NCBI RefSeq assembly: GCF_019925205.1
Contig: NC_083567.1
Location: forward strand, 13,516,001-13,580,000
Length of the DNA: 64,000 bases
Source: Metopolophium dirhodum
Lineage: Eukaryota > Arthropoda > Insecta > Hemiptera > Aphididae
Direction: 5' to 3'
Made by a program: the position numbers and the translations under genes. Under the pieces are notes generated by a model, which had not been told where the DNA came from, ran no database searches, and saw nothing but the letters and a program-made list of their open reading frames with translations. The first letter of the stretch is position 1, and each line of letters opens with the position of its first letter. Positions 37,660 to 49,600 of the stretch are shown one piece after another.

Positions 37660-39084
37660 ATATTATTATTGTGTAGGTATTGAAATTACACGGTTTAACA
37701 TGCGTGCATCTAAGACGAAGCTGCACGAGTTCAAAGGGCATGTCTGCGGTTTTCAAAAGTATTATTTACTATGTTAATTTTGGCTAGGATTTGTGTGCGA
37801 TGCTAATATGCTATAATATCGTCTATCCGCCGTGGCAAGGCCGTATCCAGACTCCCCGGAAAAAAATTCTGGATACGACCTTGCGCCGTAAGCTTCTTCT
37901 TAATAATGTATTTGGTATTGATAAGAGATATGATACAATCTCGAATGATACAATAATAATAATATGTTGAATGGTTAAGTCAACAATAGGCATCACCATA
38001 CGTTATTTTGCATGCACATAGTATATAATATTATGTTCTATGTAGTAGTCTGTGCGTGTGCGTTATATATTATAATATGGTATCCGAGCGTATAATATAA
38101 TATAATATAAGTCCGACCGCAGTCAATTTAGACACCATTGTGACTACAAACGAATGTGTCAGAGTGATTGTGCGAGTGTGTGTGCGTACACGGTAATTAA
38201 TAATTATATATGCAGGACAATGACTACAATGATAGTGTCGACGACGATTGAAGTAGACATATCGGTGTAAAACATAATTAAAGCCGTCGTTTCAATGAAC
38301 GTATAAATATGAAGATCATCACACTGTGTATAAGTAAGTACATTAAGCGCGGAAAAACGATTTTTGTATTTTTTAATGTTACTAAGTCATGCGCATTATT
38401 TACAGCTGTATAACAATTTTCAATAAATAAATAATTCAAGATATCCAACTGAAATTGAAAACCAATTAAAGAAACGATGATGGTTTATGTTATTGATCTT
38501 TGTACCTATAGGTAATATTATGTAATTTACTAACATGAATTACTATGAAAAAGAAAAAAAAATAGTACAAAATTAGAATATTTGCTGCATTATGACTTGT
38601 TTAAAAACATATAATATAGAGTTTTATTGTTATTTAAAACATTTCATATATTATATTTTAATATATATTTCAAAAATGAGAAGAAAGTATAATTGTATTA
38701 CAAAAAACTACAACTGAAAGAAAACTAATGGTACTTTTTTTTTCAAACAATCAATTTAAAACATTTTTTTTTTTTAATATTGTAGGAACTCGTTTTCTTT
38801 TTATTTAAAATAATAATTTTTTTCTACGACGTTCATACAATTACAGTTGAAAAAAAAGTCACCAATGAAATTAAATTAACGTGATGAATGTTTGCTATAT
38901 TATTATATCTATATGTTCAAATAAAACTAATGATACGAATTATTATTCGATTGTAAAATTAAATTTTACGTTATAATATTAAATTATTATATAAGACAAC
39001 GAATAAAATTAAATTCACTCTCGTTTTTATTTTCATTCAACGGCGATCGATATTCAGGTCAGAATATCCAAATATATTTTTTGT
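37660..39084. other. Anonymous sequence downstream of the island
   Basis: Mixed CpG content to about 38260, then AT-rich. It contains the hairpin at 37834-37887 and otherwise nothing recognised. Confidence 0.5.
37834..37887. repeat. Short hairpin repeat (GGCAAGGCCGTATCCAGA)
   Basis: The left arm 37834-37851 mirrors the right arm TCTGGATACGACCTTGCGCC (37868-37887) with two differences, around a spacer of about 16 bp containing CCCCGGAAAAAA. It resembles dispersed 'gtatccagaattttt' repeats of insects and may be a tiny foldback element. Confidence 0.7.
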
Positions 39085-39370
39085 ATCACAAAAAATGAAT
39101 CACCTGTTTACTGAAACAATACACAATGTATGTGTTATTATTATGCATATAGGTAGGTAGGTACCCACGCTTTCGGATAAATAATATAGGGAGTAGTCTA
39201 ATGGGTTCCCATTTGAAAAAAGGTGTTTAATTAATTTAAGCCAAATTGGTTCACGTTTAAAAAATGTATTGTATAAGTTAAGCCGAATTGGTTCCTGTTT
39301 GTGTCTGATAACTTCTGAAACAAATTTTCTGACTGCTCTTATTATCACCAGAAGACTTCGAAGAATGTAT
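39085..39370 (+). mobile_element. Family C repeat fragment (CCGAATTGGTTCC repeats)
   Basis: The sequence from CTGAAACAATACACAATGTA through TAGGTAGGTAGGTACCCACG, TTTCGGATAAATA, GGGTTCCCATTTGAAAAAAG and AAGCCGAATTGGTTCC to TCTGATAACTTCTG and CTCTTATTATCA recurs in reverse orientation at 49322-49600. Three spaced 'AATTGGTTCCC..TTTAAAAAA' subrepeats are visible. No coding frame belongs to it. The minus-strand frame at 39100-39348 is simply repeat sequence. Confidence 0.75.
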
Positions 39371-40057
39371 TGGACGGATTAGGTAAATAAATTATATTGT
39401 TATTATTATTATTAAAATATTTTCAAGCCGGTATTAAATCAGTACAATATAATTACATTTTGTTTAAGAATTATTATAATACGGTCTATTATAGCCCTAT
39501 AGTTCTCAGTGTAATATTATTATCTTTATTAGCAATGCAGAATAATTATTAATATATTGTTTAAATATTTGATTGGTTTACTTCATCAAACGGAATAGAC
39601 GTGTCACTTTCACGTTTAACCGAGTATTAATTGCATTAAGTTGCAGTATTAGTTGCAGAACACAATATTATGAATGGGTACCATATAGAACATTTCAATA
39701 ATTCAATTACTGATGTTTCGATTTTCACGAAACCTTTCAGTCAAAATCGTAACTATTTTAATGAGGCTCACAAAATCCAAATATCTATGTAAGAAAAATA
39801 TGTGAACATAAAATTACAGGCCATAAAGAAACAACTACTTTAACGCTTTTATGATCTCATGTACAATGTACATAATAAATCAATATCACAATGCACAATA
39901 AGTATAGTAATACCTTTTATATTGAATTATAAACTTGTGTATTCTATTAGTCTAATTTTATTGTACAAATCAATCAGCTTTATGGTTCAGTCTTGAGTCA
40001 GTCGCTGTATTGTTAAAAAAAAATAAAGAACAAATAAGTTTTAATAATATAAGCTTG

Positions 40058-40471
40058 TTAAGAAGACGCCACACCCGGATGTATTGTCTCCGTAGTCTTA
40101 AAACATAACAAATTTTAAGTTTACAATAATCCATTTTACTCTGTTATTTTTAAAATTAAAGTGAATGATTTGAAAAATTTAAAATTAATATATCTAAAGT
40201 GTCAAGGAGGCTAATTAATATTTTATTAAGAAGCAAGTTATATAAGCGTTTTAAAGCTACATTTCTTGTAAATTTTAAATTTTAAAATGATAATAACTTG
40301 TTTCAAAATTAAATGATCAATATTAGCCTCCGAGATTATTATTTAGATGATAATTTTGCACATTGTTTTGAAATTTTTTAATAACAGAGTAAAATGGATA
40401 ATTGTGAACATTTGCTATGTTGTGCGTATGTAAGACGGAGACAAAATATCCGGATGTGGCATCCTCTTTAA
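40058..40471. mobile_element. Family B palindromic MITE, intact copy with TTAA ends
   Basis: The element is bounded by TTAA at 40058-40061 and 40468-40471. Terminal inverted repeats of about 60 bp pair GACGCCACACCCGGATGTAT with ATCCGGATGTGGCATCCTC, and GTCTCCGTAGTCTTA with TAAGACGGAGAC. The mirroring continues through TCCATTTTACTCTG / CAGAGTAAAATGGA and AGGAGGCTAATTAATATT / AATATTAGCCTCC. The whole 414 bp is therefore a long hairpin. No transposase is encoded. The TTAA target is compatible with piggyBac-type mobilisation. Confidence 0.9.
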
Positions 40472-40676
40472 AACTAATTGGGTAGGTACGTTTTATTAAA
40501 CTACTGTAACTAAGCAATGGTACAATATGAAATGCAAAACGAATAAAGCAACTAGATAATTCTGTATACGGCCGAAAAATATAAATTTGGATATTTGTGT
40601 ACGATGGCTAGTATTCGAGTAGATGCAATCCAATATTTGTATAATATTATATAAAACAATAGGTAGGTATCATATT

Positions 40677-40867
40677 GTGGCTTGGTGTGGCGCGGTGGTT
40701 ATATTCAGTTACATCACGTGTTTTGAGTGCAAGCACTGGTCTGTGTCACTATAGTTCCCGGTGACCACCCTAGTTTTTAGTGACAAATACACACACGTGT
40801 TCCAATCCTCCCCCTACAAACAGCTAATGGCTGTAATTGCCAGGCTTTTAAACATTAATAAAAAAAA
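40677..40867 (+). mobile_element. tRNA-like SINE with target-site duplication
   Basis: This is a 191-bp element flanked by 17-bp direct repeats, 40660-40676 and 40868-40884 (TAGGTAGGTATCATATT versus TAGGTAGATAGCATATT, 15 of 17 matching). Near the 5' end TGGCGCGGTGG (40688-40698) fits a pol III A box. GTTTTGAGTGC about 32 bp later is a degenerate B-box candidate. The 3' end is A-rich (AATAAAAAAA). A second copy lies on the minus strand at 28402-28617. SINEs are pol III-transcribed and use LINE machinery. Which LINE serves this one is not visible. Confidence 0.85.
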
Positions 40868-40884
40868 TAGGTAGATAGCATATT

Positions 40885-42430
40885 AAAATGACTGGAAAAA
40901 TAATAAAGATAAGTGGTGGAGAAGCTTCTAGAAGATTAGCTACACATTTCTATTTAAAAACCGAGGAAGTCACTCTGCTAATTATAGTAGGTGTAGCACC
41001 TCGTTATTAAGTAGGTCAATGTAATATAAATTCACTCCCAAATACGTATTCCATATTTTTTAATTTTGAAGTATTTAGTATGTGATTTACATGTCCATTT
41101 TCCAAATGTGTACGACTTGTTTTTTATCCCCAAACAAATAAACCACGAAGAAGCAGTATACATTTTAATAGCAACCCCCACTCATTTAAACTGATTTTGT
41201 TAGTGTGATTTTTTCGGTTCCATCAGCTTAGTACAGAACTTTTAATTGATACCTATACTGGATTCCAAAAATAATATTTAAGAAAATAGTTTTATTTTTT
41301 ATTTTCATGATTTGAGATATTTAAAAAAAATATTCGTGACTCAACCAACGCAACCAACGGACTCAACACCGCAGAGCTAATAATATGATCCTAGAGGTGC
41401 GTCCCATCCATTATATGTGTTTTGGAAACCCGTACGATTAGAAAACAATTTTTTTTCATTGTATTAGCTTACGTGAATTTGCCCTTTTGCATCATAATAT
41501 ATAAATTAACGAATTATTGAACACGAATTCGTTCGTCGTATTTTATACTTGTGAAATTATTCATGCCCATTGATCTTTTAATTTTAAATGTATTGTAATA
41601 GATTTTAATTTACCACCATATAGAGCGATAGTCTGCGAACCATTCAAGTAGGTAGTAAGCTGCAGTTAAGTCCATCTGTATGGCGTATGGCCACATCATT
41701 GATGTCCACGCACATTATACAAAGTAAGGCAAATTATATTAGTATAGGGCTATAATATAATATACCTAATATTATTATGATATATATTAAAATGTCTTAT
41801 ATGTTTATTGAAATCAATAAATTGCCAGCTATGTACACAAACACAAATATATAACGGGTACTATTTATTGCGTATAGTTACTTTGTACATAATCAAATAT
41901 TGCGATCTCCTTCCGTAGATGATTCTTCCACCTAGCCTCTTCGAGTCGCGACTATACAATTAATTAAAAACTATATTATAACATTTACGACGATGCTCTG
42001 AACGGTGCCCTGTATTCATTTTGCAACTTTATATTTGATTATTTCAATTCGTAGAACCCCATGAAAATAATTTGATAAATTCTCAAAAATATCGTATAAA
42101 AGATACAGCCAGTGTTTTGAAAATAATATAAATAATGTTTGACGTAAAATACGTAAAAAATAATACCATGTTGACTTTCTCTTTCGGGGGTTGAAAATAA
42201 TTAATATTAATTTCAGGCGTCGAGAATTTTGTGATATCTGATACCAAACTCTTTTGACATTGGTTAATCGTTTTCAATAAGTAATTATTAATGTAGCCTA
42301 GAAACGACGAGGTCACAACATTTTCCGACTATAGAAAATAAAACGCACCATGCCCCGTATTTCCGTAATATTGGATACCTACAACGTAATACGATTATTA
42401 CATTTTATAGTTAGGTACACGAATAATAGA
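40885..42430. other. Anonymous sequence
   Basis: AT-rich to mixed composition. No recognised gene or bounded element. Confidence 0.5.
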
Positions 42431-42431
42431 A

Positions 42432-42640
42432 GGGCGTGTTTCCAATCAGTAAATTTTCTTCGCTTGCCTTAATAGTGCGTAGTACCGTCATATTTATTGG
42501 TGGACCGATTTTAATGAAATCTGCAGGAGCAATAAATATTTTTACTTCTCTATAATAACGTGTTCTTTATGCGAATATCGAGAAATATTGACTTTTCAGT
42601 GGGTATAGAGAGTTGATTTTGGTTAAAAGTTTTCCTAAAC
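42432..42640 (+). repeat. Decayed dispersed repeat (GGACCGATTTTAATGAAA)
   Basis: Contains the widely recurring insect repeat phrase GGACCGATTTTAATGAAA (42513-42530), shared in modified form with 810-840. Boundaries are unclear. Confidence 0.35.
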
Positions 42641-45600
42641 AGACAAATATTGTGTTATGTACCATATACACATTTCTCGTGTTTAACTATATTTACTATG
42701 CTACTTAATAGTTTATACTATATTTAGATAGTATTAATATTATGATAAATATTCATTGCCTATATATTATACTACTATATTAAATGTTAGCATTATTTTC
42801 GTATTTATGAATTATGATCGTTTTTTACTGAAATATATTTTTTGATATAAGAAAAAAATTAAAGTAAACAATAGTAAATAAATGAATTATATTTTGGATG
42901 TTCAGCCAGTTTTTTATCTGCCCCGTTTTCATTGTTATTTCATTTTTCAACCCAGTAATTAATTGTACATTTTATCAAGCCCAAGTTATTAGTTAAGACT
43001 TAATAGTAATATTAAAAAAAAAACTTTTAAAAATCGAATTAGTTTTTATTAAATCTAATAAATTTATTGTTTTTGGCAACTAATTAAAAGTGAATACAAA
43101 GTAAATGTTAAATTGTAATAATAATATAGAGACATAATTTATTGTATTGTAATTTATTATTGAAAGCTTAATGGTTCTCTTACAGTTTTACCTACCGATG
43201 TTAATGGTTATAATGGCTGACTTACATTTTTTTTTCGATTTACTAAAAAAAATTAAATTATTGAACCATACCCAAAATAACTAGAAGTTTCCATAATATG
43301 TGTAATGTTTGTATCAGCTGTCAATTATTATTGTTATTTTTTATTACTTTTTTCTATTTCTTAATAGATAATAAAACTATACCTAAAAGTATTAGAAAAA
43401 TCATAATAATGTTTTATTTAAAATCAATTAATGCCATGCAATTTAGTGATTTTATACTTGATATAGCGTTAGTTATAAATAATTCAAAACGTTTAAAATA
43501 ATAATAAATTGTTAACAAATAATTGAAAACTGTTTGTCATTTTTATGAATCGTTTGTACTTCCATTGATATTTTTATTCCATTGTAATATCCGATTTGAT
43601 TAGAGTAAATAATTTGAAAAATTGATTTTTAGCTCGTCAATTTTAATTAAATATAGAAGTCAAAACTTTGAAAAAAAAATAGAGTATTTGAATAACCATC
43701 CCAATCAATCGCCGTTTCGCAATAAGTTGTAATAACGACTACGACGATCGATACTCGTTTAATGTTTTCCTGAAAATCTTCACTTTTGTGTTTCATCGCT
43801 CGCGTTTATAATAGCTTGCAGTACGATGGAAATTGATCAGATATTATTATTGTTATTATTATTCATAGAATCGGTATACTGCATAACATAATAGTATTAT
43901 ATAATACCTACAACAGTATTATGATACGCATAATATTATAATGTTTAAATCATCAAATACGCTATTGATGGGCAATAGGTAGCTTATATTTTACATACAT
44001 TATCGTCATTATCTATATTAATTTAGTGAATTTTAAATGGATTATTTATTCAACAACAATAATAATATCGTAACAAACTCCTCTCCGTGTGCTATGCGTG
44101 CATTATTTATTTATATTGTTATATTGTATCGGCCGCCGATATGCTGATCACCATAGGAAACACTGCAGAAGTAAATTTTAGTTGATTGTAAATTACGGTT
44201 ATCAATTTATGTGTTGATATGTTTATATAATTTGTATGTTTATGAATAATTTAATTTTTATGCAATAATTAATGCAAACAAACTATAGCTAGTACCAACT
44301 ATTGGTACTAGTTATAGTTTTTTTTAAATTCAATGTATTTATGCATAGAATATTTTAGAAATGGAATTTTTTCCGTCAATAAAGAATAATAATAATAAAT
44401 AAATAATACCATTGAGTAATACTATATACTATATTCTCAACGATAATACTAATACAATTATTGGACCATAATCTGTGTTACCTACCTACTATTAGTACTA
44501 TTATAGTAACGTTGTTTTCACTTCCGAAACAGATTACCTATATAATTGTTATTACACGAATGATAAATACATTTCGTAAGATAAAGTGCCATAAAATATT
44601 ACCATCAAATTGATATTATTAAAGCTAGGAACATATATTATTATATTGTAAAAGCAGCTATGGTATCGGACCCGAGCACAATACAGCTGGAGAGATGTAT
44701 ATACATATTAGCGTGTCCATAGGATTTAAAAACGAAAGTAGGCATATAGGTATATAATATCAGGCAATCGTTCGAATTTGGCATTTAAATATTACGGTGT
44801 AATTTAGTAGCCAGGTATCGTTTTTAATTACATTTTTGATGAAAGAGTTGGTTTTAACAGTATTATTTCGCAGTAAAGCTTCACGTGTCAGTCAATCCTT
44901 TCATAACACTATTATTTCATTAATGTTTAATGTATAATATTATAGCTATGTATAGAAATAGGGTTGATTTAAATTGAATACTACGAAAAGCTTAACCTTC
45001 ATTCCGATTTCCGACGGTTGAGAACACGGTAGTAAACAAACAGTTTTTCTATTATAATTCTCGTATTATATACTAATATTGTTAATCATAAAAGAGACTA
45101 TTGTAAACATACCTATTTTCATTCATATAGGTACAAAATGTTTTAATTTTTTGTTGTATCGTGTCAAATTTCCATTAATTTCATTAACTTTTTGGTCAAT
45201 ATTAAACGAATTTAAATTACTGAACAGTATAATATTACATTTCCAAAATGTGTTTAGTGTTTTTATGAGTCAATTAATTAAAATTTTTTTTCAACTATTA
45301 CTACAGTATAAGTCTTCGGAAAACCGTCATCGAATTGTATTTAAAATCAATTAATGCGATGCAATTCAATAGGCTATACTACAAACCATGTACCTATGTC
45401 CTATTCAGGTATTATATAGCATTAGCAATAAATTATTCAAAATGTTGGAATTAAAAATAATTATAATAAAATGAAATAAATATTAGTCTTTTCATTTTTA
45501 GCTACCCATCATTAAATATCCTATAGGTATTACCTATATATTAGTATATTACAGCGTGCAAATGTCATTTTAATTCATATCCGTTATCCCCTTGTCTGAT

Positions 45601-45930
45601 ATTGGTATATTGAGTTATATCAGCGTTATATTACCTATTCAATGTACCTTTGGATTATAATTTTAAAACAGGATTTTTCCAAAAATATTTTACTTACCTA
45701 CTTTTGCCGTCACCGTAATCGAACAAAATAATAGAATGTCGAAAATAATATACTTCATGCTTGTTTATAATGGTGACATAATTATGCGAAACGTATACAA
45801 ACATAGACAGAAATGAGAGGGGCTAAGACCCCCCCCCCCACAAAAAAGTTATTGCAAAAGTATATAGACATTTTTGTAGTTTTATTTTCATATATATTCT
45901 TAAAAATCAACAAATTATTTATTTTAAGTT
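42641..45930. other. AT-rich anonymous sequence with a weak repeat pair
   Basis: The segment 43412-43500 (TTATTTAAAATCAATTAATG, CATGCAATTTA, AATAATTCAAAACG) resembles 45336-45440 (TATTTAAAATCAATTAATGC, GATGCAATTCA, AAATTATTCAAAATG) in the same order. This suggests an old dispersed repeat or a local duplication. The frames at 43298-43501 and 45079-45354 cover it and are AT-driven. A C11 run lies at 45829-45839. Confidence 0.45.
44281..44319. repeat. 39-nt near-perfect hairpin
   Basis: The left arm AACTATAGCTAGTACCAA (44281-44298) pairs with TTGGTACTAGTTATAGTT (44302-44319) across a 3-nt loop. 17 of 18 positions are complementary, and the remaining one is a G-T wobble. Confidence 0.9.
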
Positions 45931-45934
45931 ACTG

Positions 45935-46440
45935 TACTGGATGTGTTAAATTTGAATTTAATGATATAAAACCATTGTATACAAAATACGATTCTAAGCG
46001 AAGACTCAATAATATTACTATATATTATATACGCTCGTAAAAAATTATTGTGAATTTACGCTCAACTTTATTTTTAATTTCCACTTACGACAACTTATGA
46101 GGAACCTCGTATTACATTTTCAGGTTTTTTGACCAAATGAATATCGACATTAATGAAAAATAATAAAATTAAAAATTCCACATGTCTATAAATAGTTCAA
46201 CAAGAGTCAAAATATTTTGAATGGTGTATAGAAAATGCTAATATAAATAATCGGTGAAAATTTCATGTACGTAGGACGTAGGTACTGTTATTTTTTTAGA
46301 GTTAGGTACATCAAAAAACCAAAATCGATTTTGCATGAAAATTTCCGTTTTTCCTTAATTTAATTTTTTTTTGTTTTTCCCGGCAAGCTTTTGAAAACTA
46401 CTGGGAATTTAAAATTTTGGTTAATAAATGATTTTAAATA
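45935..46440 (+). mobile_element. Family D repeat, decayed copy D3
   Basis: TTTGAATTTAATGATATAAA followed by ATACGATTCTAAGCGAAGAC (45951-46006) parallels the family D left end. AGTTCAACAAGAGTCAAAAT, GTGTATAGAAAATGCTAATA and TTTTGAAAACTACTGGGAAT parallel its interior and right part as seen in D2. The extreme right end (CTCAGAATC) is missing. Confidence 0.65.
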
Positions 46441-47394
46441 TTTGGTACAGTACAAATATTTGATTGTAAAATTAAAAATTTATTAAGAATTATTTATGAT
46501 GAGGTGCGGGGGACTTTCGTTGATGAGAAAAATCGTAGTCTCCCCAACTTTTTCAATGGATTTCCGCCGATGTATTCAGATATAACGATAAAAGGAGGCA
46601 AGCCAAATTAAGATCAGACTGAGGCCTGCAGGATAGTATAGGATATTGCGCATTTTTAACAATAATCTACAATACATTTTTAATATTTACAGAGGATGAG
46701 TAGGTAATGTATAGAAACTGATTAATTAACATAATAGTAACAAATCAATCATTTTGGATTCGAGAGGGCAATTGATCCCGTAGTCCCACGGCGTGTCGTT
46801 AACAGTTTTAATGGACTATTAATTTTTTTTATTTCCAAGCGCCAGTATACGCCAACGTATCAGGTTTACATACTAGGCTCATGGGTATAGACGATAGAGT
46901 GATAATTGAGGTTCGTGAAGTTAGTTGGAGTATGAAAAGTGAAAAGTATAAAAAATAATTACCCGAATGAAAAATGTAAAATGTTGGAAACAGCAGAATT
47001 CAATAAGTATAACATAATAATAATAATAATAATAATACATGGGTGATACATGATCTGTCATTAAAGTGTAGAAGTAACTTTTGTGAATATAATATAATAT
47101 TATGGTAAATACAGATAATAGATAGTTACATAACACGGATTTTGACTTTTCTTTAGAAATAATTTTTGTTTTGAATAGAAACCATTGGGGTTTTTCTTTT
47201 GAATTCAATTGGAGCAGTTGGCTTATTTTTTTGTTTACGTTAATTATATTATGACTATATAGTATCTATAACTCTCCAAAGTTACTTAAATTATAAAATG
47301 TACGTATGTGTAACCCGTGCAATGCGGCTATAATCTTATTAAATAGTTTTAAATAACAAACTACTTACACAGCTAATACAAAAATTAAATACTT
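46441..47394. other. Anonymous sequence with ATA microsatellite
   Basis: No gene is supported. An (ATA)n run at 47014-47037 generates the poly-Tyr string of an overlapping minus-strand frame. Confidence 0.5.
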
Positions 47395-48040
47395 TAAAGT
47401 TTACCATCGAAATTGGATCTATTTCCGATATCTGTGTATGATAACTTATTTTACGCTATAACTTAATGCTAACTTTTTAAGAGAGCATTAACTAGCATTA
47501 ACTTTATTTTTTTTTACTTATTTAACTTTCTATAAAGTTAACTGTTATTTAATATGTATATCTCTTGTATTATAACTTAGCTTTTTCCAGTTAATTTAAA
47601 TAATGATTCCTTAAATAAATGTATTAATTATGATTTGCTTAATCTGCAGTAGTAGGTACACAATAATTTTAAATAAAAATAAGCAAATAAAATAAATTCC
47701 TAGATTAAACAATTTAGTCGACTTTATGAATGTATTACTAACTTATAATAATTATTGTACAAACCATTGTAGTGCAATAAGAGGAAATAGTAGATTGCAT
47801 AATATTTCCCTAAATATTTAGTTAATATTTATAAAAAAATTTAAAGTTAGACTACAATTACTTAAACATAATATGATCCAGGCGGGGATTAAAAAATAAA
47901 AATTAACTTCTTTTTAACTGGGTTAAGTTAACAATTTTCGGTACATTAACTTTAATCTTCAAACACATTGTTTGTTAACAATCAAATTAAGTTGGTATAT
48001 TTTAACGTTCGTCAAATTAATTTTTATCATTAACTTTTCA
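47395..48040. repeat. Cluster of TTAACTTT / AAGTTAA motifs
   Basis: About ten occurrences of TTAACTT or its complement, including GCATTAACTTTATT, AAAGTTAACTG, GGTTAAGTTAAC and TACATTAACTTTAATC, are spread over about 650 bp in both orientations. Subterminal motif clusters of this kind occur in some DNA transposons (for example hAT types). No ends were identified, so the class is open. Confidence 0.4.
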
Positions 48041-48797
48041 AACTTTGATTGATATAGTAGTCACCTATAGCTATGACAAGGTTAAAATATAATATTAATA
48101 TTATTATCTCGATTGACAAAATATTCGTTTTATCACTGTGGTTGTATTATAGAATAATAGTAAATAATTTATGTTTTGAATTGTATATTATATTATTATG
48201 TATAGACTATAGGTACTATCTAAATAGCATGTACATAAGTACATTGTACTTAATGTGTGTAATATTATAACACATCTAGTTGCATGATACATAACATTAT
48301 TGACTAGTTACCTTTGCATGCTTTCGGAAAAATTCATTATCATCAATGATAAAGTTAAAACAAATTTGTCTGGATAAATATGAGTATAATGGTCTGCGTG
48401 ATGTTACATTCGACTATGAAGACTGAGTGTAAATGAAATACATATCTAATTTACCAAAGAACAGGATTTAAACAAATATTGTTTATTCCGACAATATTAT
48501 GAATTTATGAATTATGATTTATTGATGTGTAAATAATGTATTATAGATACTTACAAACCGTACATCAGACAACTATTTCGTCGTAGATATATTCGTATTA
48601 ATAATCGATATTAATATACGTCTGTTACAAATAATAATATACTGCAGTAACTGGTCAATACATACCAAATAAAATTTCAATTATAAACATCATACCATAT
48701 TTTGTTGGTCCAGATGGAAGTTTGTGCATCGCTCAATAAATCCTTATTATTATTATTTGGCTGGTACAGAATTGACTCCCGAGCCCCAACACCACAT
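48041..48797. other. AT-rich anonymous sequence
   Basis: No recognised gene or bounded element. The open frame at 48073-48270 is AT-driven. Confidence 0.5.
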
Positions 48798-49600
48798 GCC
48801 GAATTGGTCCCAGTTTGAAAAAGGTATTATATTAAATTAAGCTGAATTGGTTCCCGTTTAATTAAACCGCAAATTTTCCTTCTCAATTTTTCAGGATTAG
48901 GACTGTCAACTTTAAAGTATAGGCTTGGTTACAAATGTGCATTAGCGATCATTGAAGTAGAAGTCAACCAGTCAACACTTAAGTTACAAAGTAGAAATAA
49001 TAAAATATAATACCTACAATTTAAAATCGTTAAGGTGATAGGTTAGGTTAAACGACCTTGCAAATTTAAAGTTTGTTCAATGTCTTCATAATATTAGAAT
49101 GGGATTTATTTTTGGGAGTAAATTCTTTATTTAGTGTTTTAATTGAACAATTCGCAACAATTTGTAGTCTGCCTATAAATATTTTTGTCAAATCCGGCCC
49201 AAATTGTCGGTAGAAATGAACTGTCTGTCATTATGTATATGTATCATGAACGTAGTCAAAGAATTGATTCAATTTTGGACAGCATGTGGTTTCGTGGCCA
49301 TAAAATCATAATAAAAACAGTCTTCGACACCTTCGAGTGATAAAACTGATAATAAGGGCAGTTAAAAAAATAATTTCAGACTTCAGAAGTTGTCAGACAA
49401 AAACAGGAATGAATTTGGCTTAACTTAATAAAATACCTTTTAAACGGGAACAAATTAGGCTTGACTTAATTAAACACTTTTTTCCGAACGGGAACCAATT
49501 CGGCTAGTCGCTATTATTTATCCAAAAGCGTCGGTACCTACCTACCTATTTGCGTGATAATAACACATACATTGTGTATTGTTTCGGTATTTCGGTATTT
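48798..49600 (-). mobile_element. Family C foldback element
   Basis: The left arm 48798-48859 (GCCGAATTGGTCCCAGTTTG ... TGAATTGGTTCCCGTTT) mirrors the right arm 49442-49504 (AAACGGGAACAAATTAGGC ... CGGGAACCAATTCGGC), each with two spaced subrepeats. Sequence from 49322 to 49600, including ACTTCAGAAGTTGTCAGACA and TACATTGTGTATTGTTTCGG, is the reverse complement of 39085-39370. The left flank outside the arm does not match, so this copy is rearranged or truncated on that side. Confidence 0.75.

Noticed and set aside
39100..39348. 82-codon minus-strand open frame with repeated 'EPI(R/W)L' residues
   Set aside because: The repetition reflects the CCGAATTGGTTCC subrepeats of family C, not a protein repeat.
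47014..47037. Poly-Tyr segment in a minus-strand frame
   Set aside because: It is produced by the (ATA)n microsatellite.
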